A stretch of 64,000 nt of DNA. Source: Thermoleophilia bacterium UBA2241. Its GTDB lineage: Bacteria; Actinomycetota; Thermoleophilia; UBA2241. Shown here piece after piece: positions 25,567-33,515 of this stretch. Made by a program: the position numbers and the translations under genes. The DNA is taken from NCBI GenBank assembly GCA_002347645.1, contig DDYF01000004.1:12828-76827 (forward strand). Reading direction: 5' to 3'. Every line of letters begins with the position of its first letter. Position 1 is the stretch's first letter. The notes beneath the pieces were generated by a model. The model had not been told where the DNA came from. It made no database searches and was given only the letters and a program-made list of their open reading frames with translations.

Positions 25567-27219
25567 ATGACCGAGGAGCGTGCCCGGATCCTCGTCGTCG
25601 ATGACGAAGTGGACATGACGGAGGCGGTCAAGGGCGTCCTCGAAGCGCACGGCTACGACGTGCTCACCGCGAACAGCGGCGAACAAGGCCTCGAGATCGC
25701 CTACACCGAGCGTCCGCACCTCGTGCTGCTCGACGTGATGATGCCCGGCATGGATGGGTACCAGGTGTGCCGGGAGCTCCAGTTCGGCTACACCAAGGAC
25801 ATTCCCGTCGTCTTCCTGACGGCCAAGACCGAGCTGACGCACATGATGGAGGCGAACCGCTCGGGGGCCTCGGCGTTCGTCACCAAGCCGTTCCGTACCG
25901 AACACCTCCTGCAGACGGTCAGGGACGTGCTCCGCGACGCGTCCGTCTACTACGACGAGATCACCGGCCTGCCGACGCTGGCCAACGTGCAGGTCGAGAT
26001 CCAGCGGGTGCTCAGCCAGCACAGCCAGGTCGGCATCATCTACGTGAGCCTCGAGGGCGTCCACGCGCTCGAGGAGCTCGAGGGCTTCGAGATCGTCGAC
26101 CAGGTGTTCCAGGCCGTGGGCGAGCGCCTCTCCGGAGCCCGCGGCGAGCTCCTGCGCGGCGAGGAGATCGTCGCCGTGTCGAGCCTCGGCAACGCCTTCC
26201 TCGTCTTTCTCTCGCCGTCACGCGAGCAGGGCTTCGTCAGCGACGGCGACCTCGTCGCCGTCAAGGAACGTGTGGAGACCCAACTGCTCCGCGGCCTCGA
26301 AGACGAGCTCGAGCGGCGCTTCGAGGCGCGGATCGACGTGTTCGTCGGGTGGGGGCGCCTCTCTCAGTCGCCGAAGGTCCGCTTCAGGCGCGCGTTGCTG
26401 CGCGCGATCGACGACGCGACGAACGACATCCACCGCGAACGGGCCGAGACCCGCCACCGCCTCCATGCGGAGCTCCAGACCATCCTCGCCAGGGAACAGG
26501 TGACCTGCGTCTACCAGCCGGTCGTGCGCGTGAGCGACTTCGGGGTGCTCGGGTACGAGCTCCTGGCGCGCGGCCCGCAGCAGAGCGAGCTGCACCGTCC
26601 GGACGCGCTCTTCGAAGTGGCGCGCGCCCAGGGGCGCGTGCCCGAACTGGACCGGCTCTGCCGGACCATGGCGGCACGCGCCAGTTCGACCCTTCCCGAC
26701 CAGTACCTGCGCTTCATCAACACCGACCCGATCAGCCTCTTCCTGCAGGCACGCAGCGACCTCTTCGTACACGAGCTCGTGGCCGCGACGCCGGCGCACC
26801 TGCGCGCCAAGACGATCATCGAGGTGACGGAGAAGAGCGTGATCGAGGACTTCCAGCGCGTCCGCGAGGTGGTCGCGCGCCTCCGCGAGCAGGGATTCAG
26901 GATCGCGATCGACGACGCCGGCGCCGGGTACTCCGGGCTGCAGACGGTCGTCGAGACCGAGCCCGACTTCATGAAGCTCGACATCAGCCTGGTACGTGCC
27001 ATCGACACGTCGCAGGTGAAGCAGCGGCTCGTCTCGACGCTCCGCGATTTCTGCGAGGGGGCGGGGATCGAGCTCGTCGCCGAAGGCGTCGAGACGCCCG
27101 AGCAGCTCGACACGGTCGTGGAGCTCGGCGTCCCGTACGCCCAGGGCTTCCTCTTCGCGCACCCCGGGTCGCCGTATCCGCTCCAGGAGTACATCGAGCC
27201 CTGCACCGGCGTCGCTTGA
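25567..27219 (+). CDS. Response regulator with degenerate GGDEF and EAL domains
   Basis: 550 residues. REC domain (1-120) with acidic pocket VDDE and phosphoacceptor Asp56 in LLDVMMPG, Lys107 in TKPF. Residues about 130-290 are a GGDEF-like domain whose signature site is LRGEEIVAV, so cyclase activity is unlikely. The EAL domain (about 300-540) keeps the catalytic set: GYELL (Glu331), INTDP, EVTE, DDAGAGYSGL, MKLD, AEGVET and AQGFLF. Likely a phosphorylation-controlled c-di-GMP phosphodiesterase. No partner kinase is adjacent. Confidence 0.88.
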   Translation: MTEERARILVVDDEVDMTEAVKGVLEAHGYDVLTANSGEQGLEIAYTERPHLVLLDVMMPGMDGYQVCRELQFGYTKDIPVVFLTAKTELTHMMEANRSGASAFVTKPFRTEHLLQTVRDVLRDASVYYDEITGLPTLANVQVEIQRVLSQHSQVGIIYVSLEGVHALEELEGFEIVDQVFQAVGERLSGARGELLRGEEIVAVSSLGNAFLVFLSPSREQGFVSDGDLVAVKERVETQLLRGLEDELERRFEARIDVFVGWGRLSQSPKVRFRRALLRAIDDATNDIHRERAETRHRLHAELQTILAREQVTCVYQPVVRVSDFGVLGYELLARGPQQSELHRPDALFEVARAQGRVPELDRLCRTMAARASSTLPDQYLRFINTDPISLFLQARSDLFVHELVAATPAHLRAKTIIEVTEKSVIEDFQRVREVVARLREQGFRIAIDDAGAGYSGLQTVVETEPDFMKLDISLVRAIDTSQVKQRLVSTLRDFCEGAGIELVAEGVETPEQLDTVVELGVPYAQGFLFAHPGSPYPLQEYIEPCTGVA

Positions 27220-27229
27220 CGCCGGGTGG

Positions 27230-27235
27230 TACAAT
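27230..27235 (+). promoter_or_regulatory. Candidate -10 box TACAAT of the trpB2 leader
   Basis: TACAAT ends 10 bp before the leader-peptide ATG at 27246, which predicts a leaderless or nearly leaderless message. TTGACG lies only 8 bp upstream, too close to act as its -35 box. Confidence 0.5.
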
Positions 27236-27245
27236 GCCCGGCACG

Positions 27246-27311
27246 ATGACCGGCACCGGCGCCACACGCAGCACCACCCGCAGCTGGCGCAGCTGGCTCT
27301 GGCGCGCCTAG
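27246..27311 (+). CDS. Trp-rich leader peptide of trpB2 (candidate attenuator)
   Basis: A 21-codon frame from ATG at 27246 ends in SWRSWLWRA, with three Trp codons among the last eight codons, then TAG at 27309-27311. An in-frame ATG at 27234 would give 25 residues, but it overlaps the -10 box. A hairpin GGCGCGC/GCGCGCC (27301-27317) covers the final codons and stop, and two more hairpins follow before trpB2. This is the arrangement of ribosome-stalling trp attenuators. It is too short to be found by ordinary gene calling. Function is inferred. Confidence 0.65.
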   Translation: MTGTGATRSTTRSWRSWLWRA

Positions 27312-27373
27312 CGCGCCCTTCTTCGACACCCCGCGCGGGCCTCGCCCGCACCCTGCGACCACACCGCGTGGTC
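27301..27373 (+). promoter_or_regulatory. Three leader hairpins upstream of trpB2
   Basis: Hairpin 1 is 27301-27307 with 27311-27317 over the leader stop codon. Hairpin 2 is 27335-27340 with 27344-27349 (GCGGGC/GCCCGC). Hairpin 3 is 27357-27362 with 27368-27373 (GACCAC/GTGGTC). CGCGCC of hairpin 1 (27312-27317) could alternatively pair with GGCGCG at 27438-27443, next to the GAGGAGG ribosome site at 27451-27457, so control could act on translation. No T-run follows. Confidence 0.5.
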
Positions 27374-27463
27374 GTCCCATCCCCTGAAACGGAGACACGA
27401 TCCAGTGCACAGACAGGACCCGAACGTACCGGCAGGCGGCGCGACACCGAGAGGAGGTAGGTC

Positions 27464-28828
27464 ATGAGCGAGTACAAGAAGAAGTTCGTCCTTGACGAGG
27501 AGAGGATCCCCAAGACGTGGTACAACATCGTGCCCGACTTCCCCGTGCCGCCGGCCCCGCCTCTGCATCCCGGCACATTGCAGCCCGCGGGACCAGACGA
27601 CCTGGCGCCGATCTTCCCGCCCAGTATCATCGCCCAGGAGGTCTCATCCGAGCGCTACATCGAGATCCCCGAGGAGGTCCACCAGATCCTGCGCATGTGG
27701 AGGCCGTCGCCGCTGATCCGCGCCACCGGCCTCGAGAAGGCGCTCGACACGCCGGCGAAGATCTTCTTCAAGTACGAGGGCGTCAGCCCGGCCGGCTCGC
27801 ACAAGAGCAACACCGCCGTCGCGCAGGCCTACTACAACAAGATGGACGGCACCACGCGTCTCTCCACCGAGACCGGCGCCGGCCAGTGGGGTAGCGCCCT
27901 CAGCATGGCCTGCCAGATGTTCGGCCTCGAGTGCATGGTCTACATGGTCAAGGTGAGCTACCACCAGAAGCCGTACCGGCGCAGCATGATGCAGCTCTGG
28001 GGCGCCGACGTGATCCCCAGCCCGAGCGACACCACCGATGCCGGGCGTGCCGTCCTGGCCGACGACCCCGGGTCGCTCGGCAGCCTGGGCATCGCGATCA
28101 GCGAGGCGGTCGAGGACGCGGTCACGCACCCGGGCTCCAAGTACTCCCTGGGCAGCGTCGTCAACCACGTCATCCTGCACCAGACCATCATCGGCGAGGA
28201 GGCGATCCTGCAGAGCCAGGACGCCGATGCGTACCCCGACATGGTGATCGGTTGCGTCGGCGGCGGCTCGAGTTTCGGCGGCATCGCCTTCCCGTTCCTG
28301 CGCGAGAACCTGGCCGGCAAGACGAGGACCCGGCTGATCGCCGTCGAGCCCACCGCCTGCCCCTCGCTCACCAAGGGTGAGTTCCGCTACGACTTCGGCG
28401 ACGAGGCGGCGAGCACGCCGCTCTTCAAGATGTACACGCTGGGTCACGACTACATGCCGCCCGGCATCCACGCCGGCGGCCTGCGCTACCATGCCATGGG
28501 ACCGCTCGTGAGCCACGCCTACGACCAGGGGCTCATCGAGGCCGTCGCCGTGCCGCAGACCAAGGTGTTCGAGGCGGCACGGCTGTTCGTGCAGACCGAG
28601 GGCATCGTACCGGCGCCCGAGAGCGCCCACGCGATCCGCGTCGCCGTGGACGAAGCGCTCAAGGCCAAGGAAGAGGGCGTGAGCAAGAACATCATGTTCA
28701 ATCTGACCGGCCACGGCTTCCTCGACCTCTCGTCGTACGACAGCTACCTGGCCGGGAAGCTCGAGGACTACGACCATCCCGAAGACGCGATCGCGGCGTC
28801 GATCGCCAAGCTGCCGCAGGTGGGATGA
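27464..28828 (+). CDS. trpB: TrpB2-type tryptophan synthase beta chain
   Basis: 454 residues, the length and N-terminal extension typical of the TrpB2 (TrpB-like) subgroup rather than the roughly 400-residue TrpB1. PLP-binding Lys114 is in SPAGSHKSNTA. STETGAGQWGSAL and CVGGGSSFGG bind the cofactor ring and phosphate. It would condense indole with serine; TrpB2 proteins work without a tightly bound TrpA, and no trpA is present here. GAGGAGG lies upstream. The Trp-rich leader in front points to control by tryptophan supply. Confidence 0.92.
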   Translation: MSEYKKKFVLDEERIPKTWYNIVPDFPVPPAPPLHPGTLQPAGPDDLAPIFPPSIIAQEVSSERYIEIPEEVHQILRMWRPSPLIRATGLEKALDTPAKIFFKYEGVSPAGSHKSNTAVAQAYYNKMDGTTRLSTETGAGQWGSALSMACQMFGLECMVYMVKVSYHQKPYRRSMMQLWGADVIPSPSDTTDAGRAVLADDPGSLGSLGIAISEAVEDAVTHPGSKYSLGSVVNHVILHQTIIGEEAILQSQDADAYPDMVIGCVGGGSSFGGIAFPFLRENLAGKTRTRLIAVEPTACPSLTKGEFRYDFGDEAASTPLFKMYTLGHDYMPPGIHAGGLRYHAMGPLVSHAYDQGLIEAVAVPQTKVFEAARLFVQTEGIVPAPESAHAIRVAVDEALKAKEEGVSKNIMFNLTGHGFLDLSSYDSYLAGKLEDYDHPEDAIAASIAKLPQVG

Positions 28829-28892
28829 CGGTCCCAGCGACGGCGACACGGCGTTCGTCATGAGGCGGCCCAAACAGTGACGGGGCGCGACG

Positions 28893-28938
28893 GGGCCGGG
28901 GGCGCTTCATCTCGCAGCGGATGAAGCGCCCCCGGCCC
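28893..28938 (+). terminator. 19-bp perfect stem-loop after trpB2
   Basis: 28893-28911 pairs perfectly with 28920-28938 around an 8-nt loop (TCGCAGCG). No T-tract follows, as is usual for GC-rich bacteria. It ends trpB2 transcription just before the asparaginase promoter. Confidence 0.75.
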
Positions 28939-28944
28939 TGCCGG

Positions 28945-28950
28945 TAGACT
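28945..28950 (+). promoter_or_regulatory. Candidate -10 box TAGACT of the asparaginase gene
   Basis: CCGGTAGACT directly follows the trpB2 terminator and lies about 76 bp before the chosen ATG. Confidence 0.45.
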
Positions 28951-29026
28951 GGCGGGACGCGGCGGCACCCGTCAGGGCACGGCCGCCCCTCTTTCTCGGC
29001 CCGACCGGTTCATGAATGGAGCGTCG

Positions 29027-29941
29027 ATGACTACCCGGTACGCCCCCATCGTCGTCGATGTCCGTCGCGGACCGGTCGTGGAGAGTCGCCACAAGCTCGT
29101 CGCCGCGATCGTGGACGAGGAAGGCGCCGAGACCGGGCGCTACGGCGACCCCGGCTTCGTGACCTACTGGCGCTCGTCGGCCAAGCCGTTCCAGGCGCGT
29201 CCTTGGGTCGACGACGGTACCGTCGGTCATTTCGACTGGGGCGATCGCGAGCTCGCCGTCATGTCGGCGTCGCACGTCGGCGCCGACGAGCACGCCGAGC
29301 TCGTGCGGCGCATGCTCGCCGACATCGGGCTCGGCGAGGAGCACCTGCGCTGCGACAACGAGCTCAAGGCGCGCCACAACTGCTCGGGCAATCACACCGG
29401 CTTCCTGGCCGCCAGCGTCTACCACAGCTGGGAGGTGGCGACGTACCAGCAGGCGCGGCACCCGGCGCAGCGCGCCGCGCTGGCATCCATCGCCGAGGCC
29501 GCGGCCATGCGCGTCGACGACATCCCCTGCGGAGTCGACGGATGCGGGATCGTCGTGCCGGCCACCGCGGTGACGGCCGCCGCGCGCGCCTATGCGCGGC
29601 TCAACGAGCTCGCGCCCGCCGTCGCCGCCGCGATGCGCGCCCACCCGACCCTTGTCGAGGGCGAGGGCGAGCTCGACACCGTCGTCATGCAGGGCTTCCC
29701 GGGGGCGATCTCCAAGGCCGGCGCCGAGGGTCTCGGCTGCGTCGCGCTGCCGGGCGGCGGCGCGCTCGCCGCCAAGGCGCTGGACGGTGGCGACCGAGCC
29801 GTCGGGCCCGCGCTCATCGCCCTCCTCGTCCGTCACCTCGACCTGCCCGAGGTGCCGGACGTCGCCCGGCGTCAGGCCCGGCCGCCCATCGTCAACGACG
29901 CCGGGGCGGTCGTCGGCGAGCTGGTCGCCACGCTGCCCTGA
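29027..29941 (+). CDS. L-asparaginase II family protein (PF06089, rhizobial type)
   Basis: 304 residues from ATG at 29027, preferred over the ATG at 29012 because GGAG lies 7 bp upstream of the former. The motifs VVESRHKLVAAIVDE, YWRSSAKPFQARP, MSASHVGADEHAE, NCSGNHTGFLAA and IPCGVDGCGIVVPA are the signature of the ReAV-like asparaginase II family, with Ser-Lys pairs and two conserved Cys (GVDGCG). It hydrolyses asparagine to aspartate and ammonia. It is bounded by hairpins on both sides, so probably monocistronic. Confidence 0.85.
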   Translation: MTTRYAPIVVDVRRGPVVESRHKLVAAIVDEEGAETGRYGDPGFVTYWRSSAKPFQARPWVDDGTVGHFDWGDRELAVMSASHVGADEHAELVRRMLADIGLGEEHLRCDNELKARHNCSGNHTGFLAASVYHSWEVATYQQARHPAQRAALASIAEAAAMRVDDIPCGVDGCGIVVPATAVTAAARAYARLNELAPAVAAAMRAHPTLVEGEGELDTVVMQGFPGAISKAGAEGLGCVALPGGGALAAKALDGGDRAVGPALIALLVRHLDLPEVPDVARRQARPPIVNDAGAVVGELVATLP

Positions 29942-29961
29942 GCCCGACGGCGTCGATCGCC

Positions 29962-29990
29962 TGAGGCACGAGGGCGGCGCGCGTGCCTCA
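29962..29990 (+). terminator. Hairpin between asparaginase and kinase genes
   Basis: TGAGGCACG (29962-29970) pairs with CGTGCCTCA (29982-29990). It lies between convergent genes and could serve both. Confidence 0.55.
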
Positions 29991-30010
29991 CGGGGCGCCG
30001 CGCGGAGGGG

Positions 30011-31414
30011 TCAGCCGGCGAGCGGCAGGCGCACGGTGAACACGGCGCCGCCGCCGGCGTCACCGCCGGCGTCGACTGTGCCGCCGTGCGCCTCCACGAG
30101 CCCCTTGACGATCGCCAGTCCGAGACCGACGCCTTGCGTACCTCGCGCCGATGGCGAACGGTAGAAGCGGTCGAACACGAACGGGAGGTCGACCGGGTCG
30201 ATGCCGGGGCCCGTGTCGGCGACGCTGAGGACTGCGGACCGCTGCTCAGCGTGAAGCCCGACGACGATCATCCCTCCGGCCGGCGTGAACTTGAGGGCGT
30301 TGTCGAGCAGGCTCGCCATGACCTGCGCCAGCCTGCCTCGGTCGCCGCGGACCGTGACCGCGTCGAGGTCTCCGCTCAGCGTCACACGCCGGCGCGCCGC
30401 CTCCGCCTCGGCGCCCGACAGCGCCTCGGCGACGACGTCGTGAAGGTCGAGCGACGCGAGTTCCACGTCCAGGTCTTCCGACTCGACCTCGTTCAGGGTG
30501 CGCAGCGCGCCCAGCAGCCTCCCCAAGCGTTCGACCTCGTCTCCGGCGACACGGAGGTTCTCCGGTGTGACCGGGACCCGGCCCTCCTCGAGGGCTTCGA
30601 GGCGCGTCTGCACACTCGCCAAGGGCGCGAGCAACTCGTCCGAGAGGTCGGCCGTCAGGTCGCGGCGCCACTGCTCGTTGCGGGCCAGCGCGTCGGCCAT
30701 GGTGTCGAGAGCGACGGCGAGCCGCGCGACTTCGTCGTCGCCGCGCGGCGCTATGCGCACCTCGAGGTTCCCTGCGACGACGTCGCCCGCGGCCTCTGCG
30801 AGCTCTTCCAGCGGCCCGGTAAGACGTCGAGCGACGACGACGCTCGCGAGCAGCGCCACGATCACAGCCAAGCCCGCAGCGATCACGAGATCGCGGTCGA
30901 GTGTACCGTCGTAGGCGTCCTCGGCGGCGCCGCGCGCGTCCCGCCACGCGTAGACCTCGACCGTCGCCACCCGCGCGCCACCCGCGCGCACTGGGTAGCG
31001 GCGGATGTCAAACGAGCGCGTCGTGAGCGGGCTCGCCGGGGAGGCCGCCCCGAGGCTTGCGTCGCCGCCCTGCCCGTTCGCCGCGCCGTCTCCGGGGACC
31101 GCGGCGGTCCCCTCGATGCCTTGCACGGTGAACAGGAGCTCCCCGTCCGGGGAGTACACGGCGAGGTTCATGTCGCCCACACGCGCCGCCCGGCTGAGGG
31201 CGTAGATCCCTCGCGCGTCCCAGCCCACGCCCGTCTGGTACGTGTCCCGCAGCGCTTCGACGACGGCCGCGTTCTGGCGGGCGCGGACGTCGTTCAGGTA
31301 CGCATCGAACCGGCGGTCCGCAGTGACGGTGAGGAAGACCGCCGCGACCGCGAGCACGAGCGCCGCGACGACGACGTGCGTGAGCACGAGGCGCGCGCGC
31401 AGGCCGCGGGTCAT
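30011..31414 (-). CDS. Membrane histidine-kinase-like protein lacking the phosphoacceptor His
   Basis: 467 residues. Membrane helix about 11-32, extracytoplasmic sensor, second helix about 177-195, HAMP (about 197-250), dimerisation helix and an intact HATPase domain with SLLDNALKFTP (N box), DTGPGIDPVDLPFVFDRFY (G1/F) and GVGLGLAIVKGLVEAHGG (G2). The H-box position reads DLSDELLAPL: Asp259 (codon GAC at 30640-30638) stands where BaeS-like kinases have His, and the following Arg-Thr-Pro is changed too. No response regulator is adjacent. Probably a pseudokinase or a partner of another kinase. Confidence 0.85.
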   Translation of the reverse strand: MTRGLRARLVLTHVVVAALVLAVAAVFLTVTADRRFDAYLNDVRARQNAAVVEALRDTYQTGVGWDARGIYALSRAARVGDMNLAVYSPDGELLFTVQGIEGTAAVPGDGAANGQGGDASLGAASPASPLTTRSFDIRRYPVRAGGARVATVEVYAWRDARGAAEDAYDGTLDRDLVIAAGLAVIVALLASVVVARRLTGPLEELAEAAGDVVAGNLEVRIAPRGDDEVARLAVALDTMADALARNEQWRRDLTADLSDELLAPLASVQTRLEALEEGRVPVTPENLRVAGDEVERLGRLLGALRTLNEVESEDLDVELASLDLHDVVAEALSGAEAEAARRRVTLSGDLDAVTVRGDRGRLAQVMASLLDNALKFTPAGGMIVVGLHAEQRSAVLSVADTGPGIDPVDLPFVFDRFYRSPSARGTQGVGLGLAIVKGLVEAHGGTVDAGGDAGGGAVFTVRLPLAG

Positions 31415-31563
31415 CGACTGTCCTGAGATCTGCGGCCGTGCAACGCACCGTGCCGGCAGCCCACGCCGCGGGCGCTGACGCGCGAGGTCAGACTCGTGAC
31501 GACCATGGGCTCATCTTACCCGCCGTGCGGGCGGTGCGGGCGGGGCCTGCCCTCCCAATCTGG

Positions 31564-31569
31564 TAGCAT
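31564..31569 (+). promoter_or_regulatory. Candidate -10 box TAGCAT
   Basis: GGTAGCAT 25 bp upstream of the TTG at 31595, giving a short leader with AAGGAGG. Confidence 0.4.
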
Positions 31570-31594
31570 CCACCGCATCCGCAAGGAGGCCCCC

Positions 31595-33451
31595 TTGCCC
31601 AATCTCAGGGTGTACCGCTACGCCTGGGTCGTCGCTCTCGTCCTGACCGTCGTCGGCCTCTTCACGCTCGGGACGCCCGACACCCCGGTCGTGAGCACCG
31701 AACCAGCGACCTTCGACGGCGAGCGTGCCATGCTCGACCTGACCACGCTGGCGGAGGAGTTCACTGGCCGCGTGGCGGGATCCGACGCCGATGCGCGCGC
31801 CGCAGTGTGGCTTGTCGACGCGCTCGAGCGACTGGACCTCGAGACGCACATCGACTCCTTCACGGCCAGCATCAACGGGCGCGACGTGCCTCTGCAGAAC
31901 GTGTGGGCGGTCGCGCGGGGGACCACCCGCGGGACGATCGTCATCCTGGCCAACCGGGATTCGCCGCCGCGCTCGACGCAGGGCGCCGACGCGAACGCGT
32001 CGGGGACGGCTACATTGCTGGAGCTCGCGCGCGTCTTCTCGCTCCTCGGCCACGAGCACACGCTGCTCTTCCTCTCGACCGACGGAGACGCCTACGGCGC
32101 GCTGGGGGCGCGCGACTTCGTGGAACGTCACGAGACGGACGACGTGCTCGCCGTCATCGCCCTGCGCCGGACGGCGGGCAAGGATGCCGACGGCCTGGCG
32201 CTCGACGGTTGGGGGCCGACAGGGCGGGCGGCGCCCCCATGGCTCTGGCTGGTCACCGCGCCCGCGGCGCGCCGTGCTGCGAACCTGGACGCGCTGCTGC
32301 CGGGCTTCGGCACCCAGGTCCTGCGCCTCGCAGTCCCGACGAGCTCCGGGAGCCAGGGGCCGTTCGTCGCCGCCGGCCTGCCCGGGATCTCCCTGGGCGC
32401 GGCGACCGAGGCGCGCGACCCCACCACCGACACGCTGGACGCCGTGTCCGCGGAGGTCCTCGTGAAGGTAGGACGCACCGCCGAGAAGGCGATCATCGCC
32501 ATAGACAGCGGTTCAGACGAGCGTCCCGGCAGCGGCGGGACGACCTTCGTGCGCCGCCACCGGACGTTGCCGGGCGCCTCCCTGCTCCTCGTGCTCGTCG
32601 GGCTGTTCGCGCCGCTCGGCGCGGTCGCCCTCGACCTCTTCGCCCAGTGCCGGCGACGGCACGTCCGCCTGGGCCCCGCGTGGGTACGTTCGGTGCTCCA
32701 CATCGCACCCTGGTTCGTCGTGGTCGGCATCATCTACGTCTCGAACGTCCTCGGCCTCCTGCCCCGCAGGCCGGGTGCCGTCATACCTTCCGAGTCGGGC
32801 CTGGTCGATGATCCGCGGTACCTCCGCGTCGCGATCCTGGTCGTGGCGCTCCTTCTTGCCTATGCCTACTCGACCGCCGTCGAGCGCCGCCTGGTGCGCC
32901 GCATGCCGGTGGACCCGCGCGCCACGGTCGTGGTCGCCTACGTGACCCTCCTTGTGATCGCTCTGCTGGTCTTCTTCGTGAACCCCTACTCGGTGCTGCT
33001 CGTCGCCCCGGCAGCGGTCCTCTGGCCGCTCGCCCGGGGAGGCACCTGGACGCGTTCGATCCTCCCCGTCTACCTCGGCCTCGGCATGATCCTTCTCGCG
33101 CTCGTCTTCTTCGCCTTGCGCCTCGACCTCGGCTTCGACGTCTGGTGGTACTTCTTCCTGTTGCTCGAGAACCGGACGATCCCGATGTCTGCGACCCTGC
33201 TCGGTGCGGTCTTCCTGGCGACCGCCGGCATGCTGGCCCAGACGCTGCACGGTTCGTCGTGGCCTGAGGACCGGCGCCGCGCGCGCGAAGGGGCGGTGGG
33301 ACCGGGGACCAGCGCCGGCGACACCGCCGGCGCGTCTCAGACCGGGGCCGATGCGCCGGCCGTCTCGTCCGGCGACAGCGAGGCACGACCGAACGGCGAT
33401 GCGCGGCCGCATCGAGATGCCGAAGCACCGGCACCCGTGACCCAGACCTGA
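31595..33451 (+). CDS. Membrane pseudo-peptidase: M28-like ectodomain plus multi-helix membrane region
   Basis: 618 residues from TTG at 31595, chosen because AAGGAGG lies 5 bp upstream; an in-frame ATG 99 bp earlier has no site. One helix (about 8-26) leads into an M28 aminopeptidase-like domain (about 40-320), then about eight helices (330-565) and a hydrophilic Ala/Asp-rich tail. The zinc ligands are lost: the His-x-Asp site reads LANRDSP (Asn120), the bridging Asp is Ala133 in GADANASG, and the Glu-Glu pair is STDGDAYG. It keeps the fold, probably not the catalysis. Role unknown. Confidence 0.7.
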   Translation: MPNLRVYRYAWVVALVLTVVGLFTLGTPDTPVVSTEPATFDGERAMLDLTTLAEEFTGRVAGSDADARAAVWLVDALERLDLETHIDSFTASINGRDVPLQNVWAVARGTTRGTIVILANRDSPPRSTQGADANASGTATLLELARVFSLLGHEHTLLFLSTDGDAYGALGARDFVERHETDDVLAVIALRRTAGKDADGLALDGWGPTGRAAPPWLWLVTAPAARRAANLDALLPGFGTQVLRLAVPTSSGSQGPFVAAGLPGISLGAATEARDPTTDTLDAVSAEVLVKVGRTAEKAIIAIDSGSDERPGSGGTTFVRRHRTLPGASLLLVLVGLFAPLGAVALDLFAQCRRRHVRLGPAWVRSVLHIAPWFVVVGIIYVSNVLGLLPRRPGAVIPSESGLVDDPRYLRVAILVVALLLAYAYSTAVERRLVRRMPVDPRATVVVAYVTLLVIALLVFFVNPYSVLLVAPAAVLWPLARGGTWTRSILPVYLGLGMILLALVFFALRLDLGFDVWWYFFLLLENRTIPMSATLLGAVFLATAGMLAQTLHGSSWPEDRRRAREGAVGPGTSAGDTAGASQTGADAPAVSSGDSEARPNGDARPHRDAEAPAPVTQT

Positions 33452-33452
33452 A

Positions 33453-33496
33453 CGGGACCCGGGCGGGCCGCCTTGTGGCGGCCCGCCCGGGTCCCG
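33453..33496 (+). terminator. 20-bp perfect bidirectional stem-loop
   Basis: 33453-33472 pairs perfectly with 33477-33496 around TTGT. It sits between the convergent pseudo-peptidase and YtxH-like genes and can end both transcripts. Confidence 0.78.
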
Positions 33497-33515
33497 ACGA
33501 GCTCTGCGTCTCGTC

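Noticed and set aside
27216..27235. TTGACG and TACAAT as one promoter
   Set aside because: The spacing is 8 bp, far from the 16-18 bp needed. TACAAT is kept as a -10 box only.
29012..29026. Earlier ATG as asparaginase start
   Set aside because: No ribosome site precedes it, whereas the ATG at 29027 has GGAG at the right distance.
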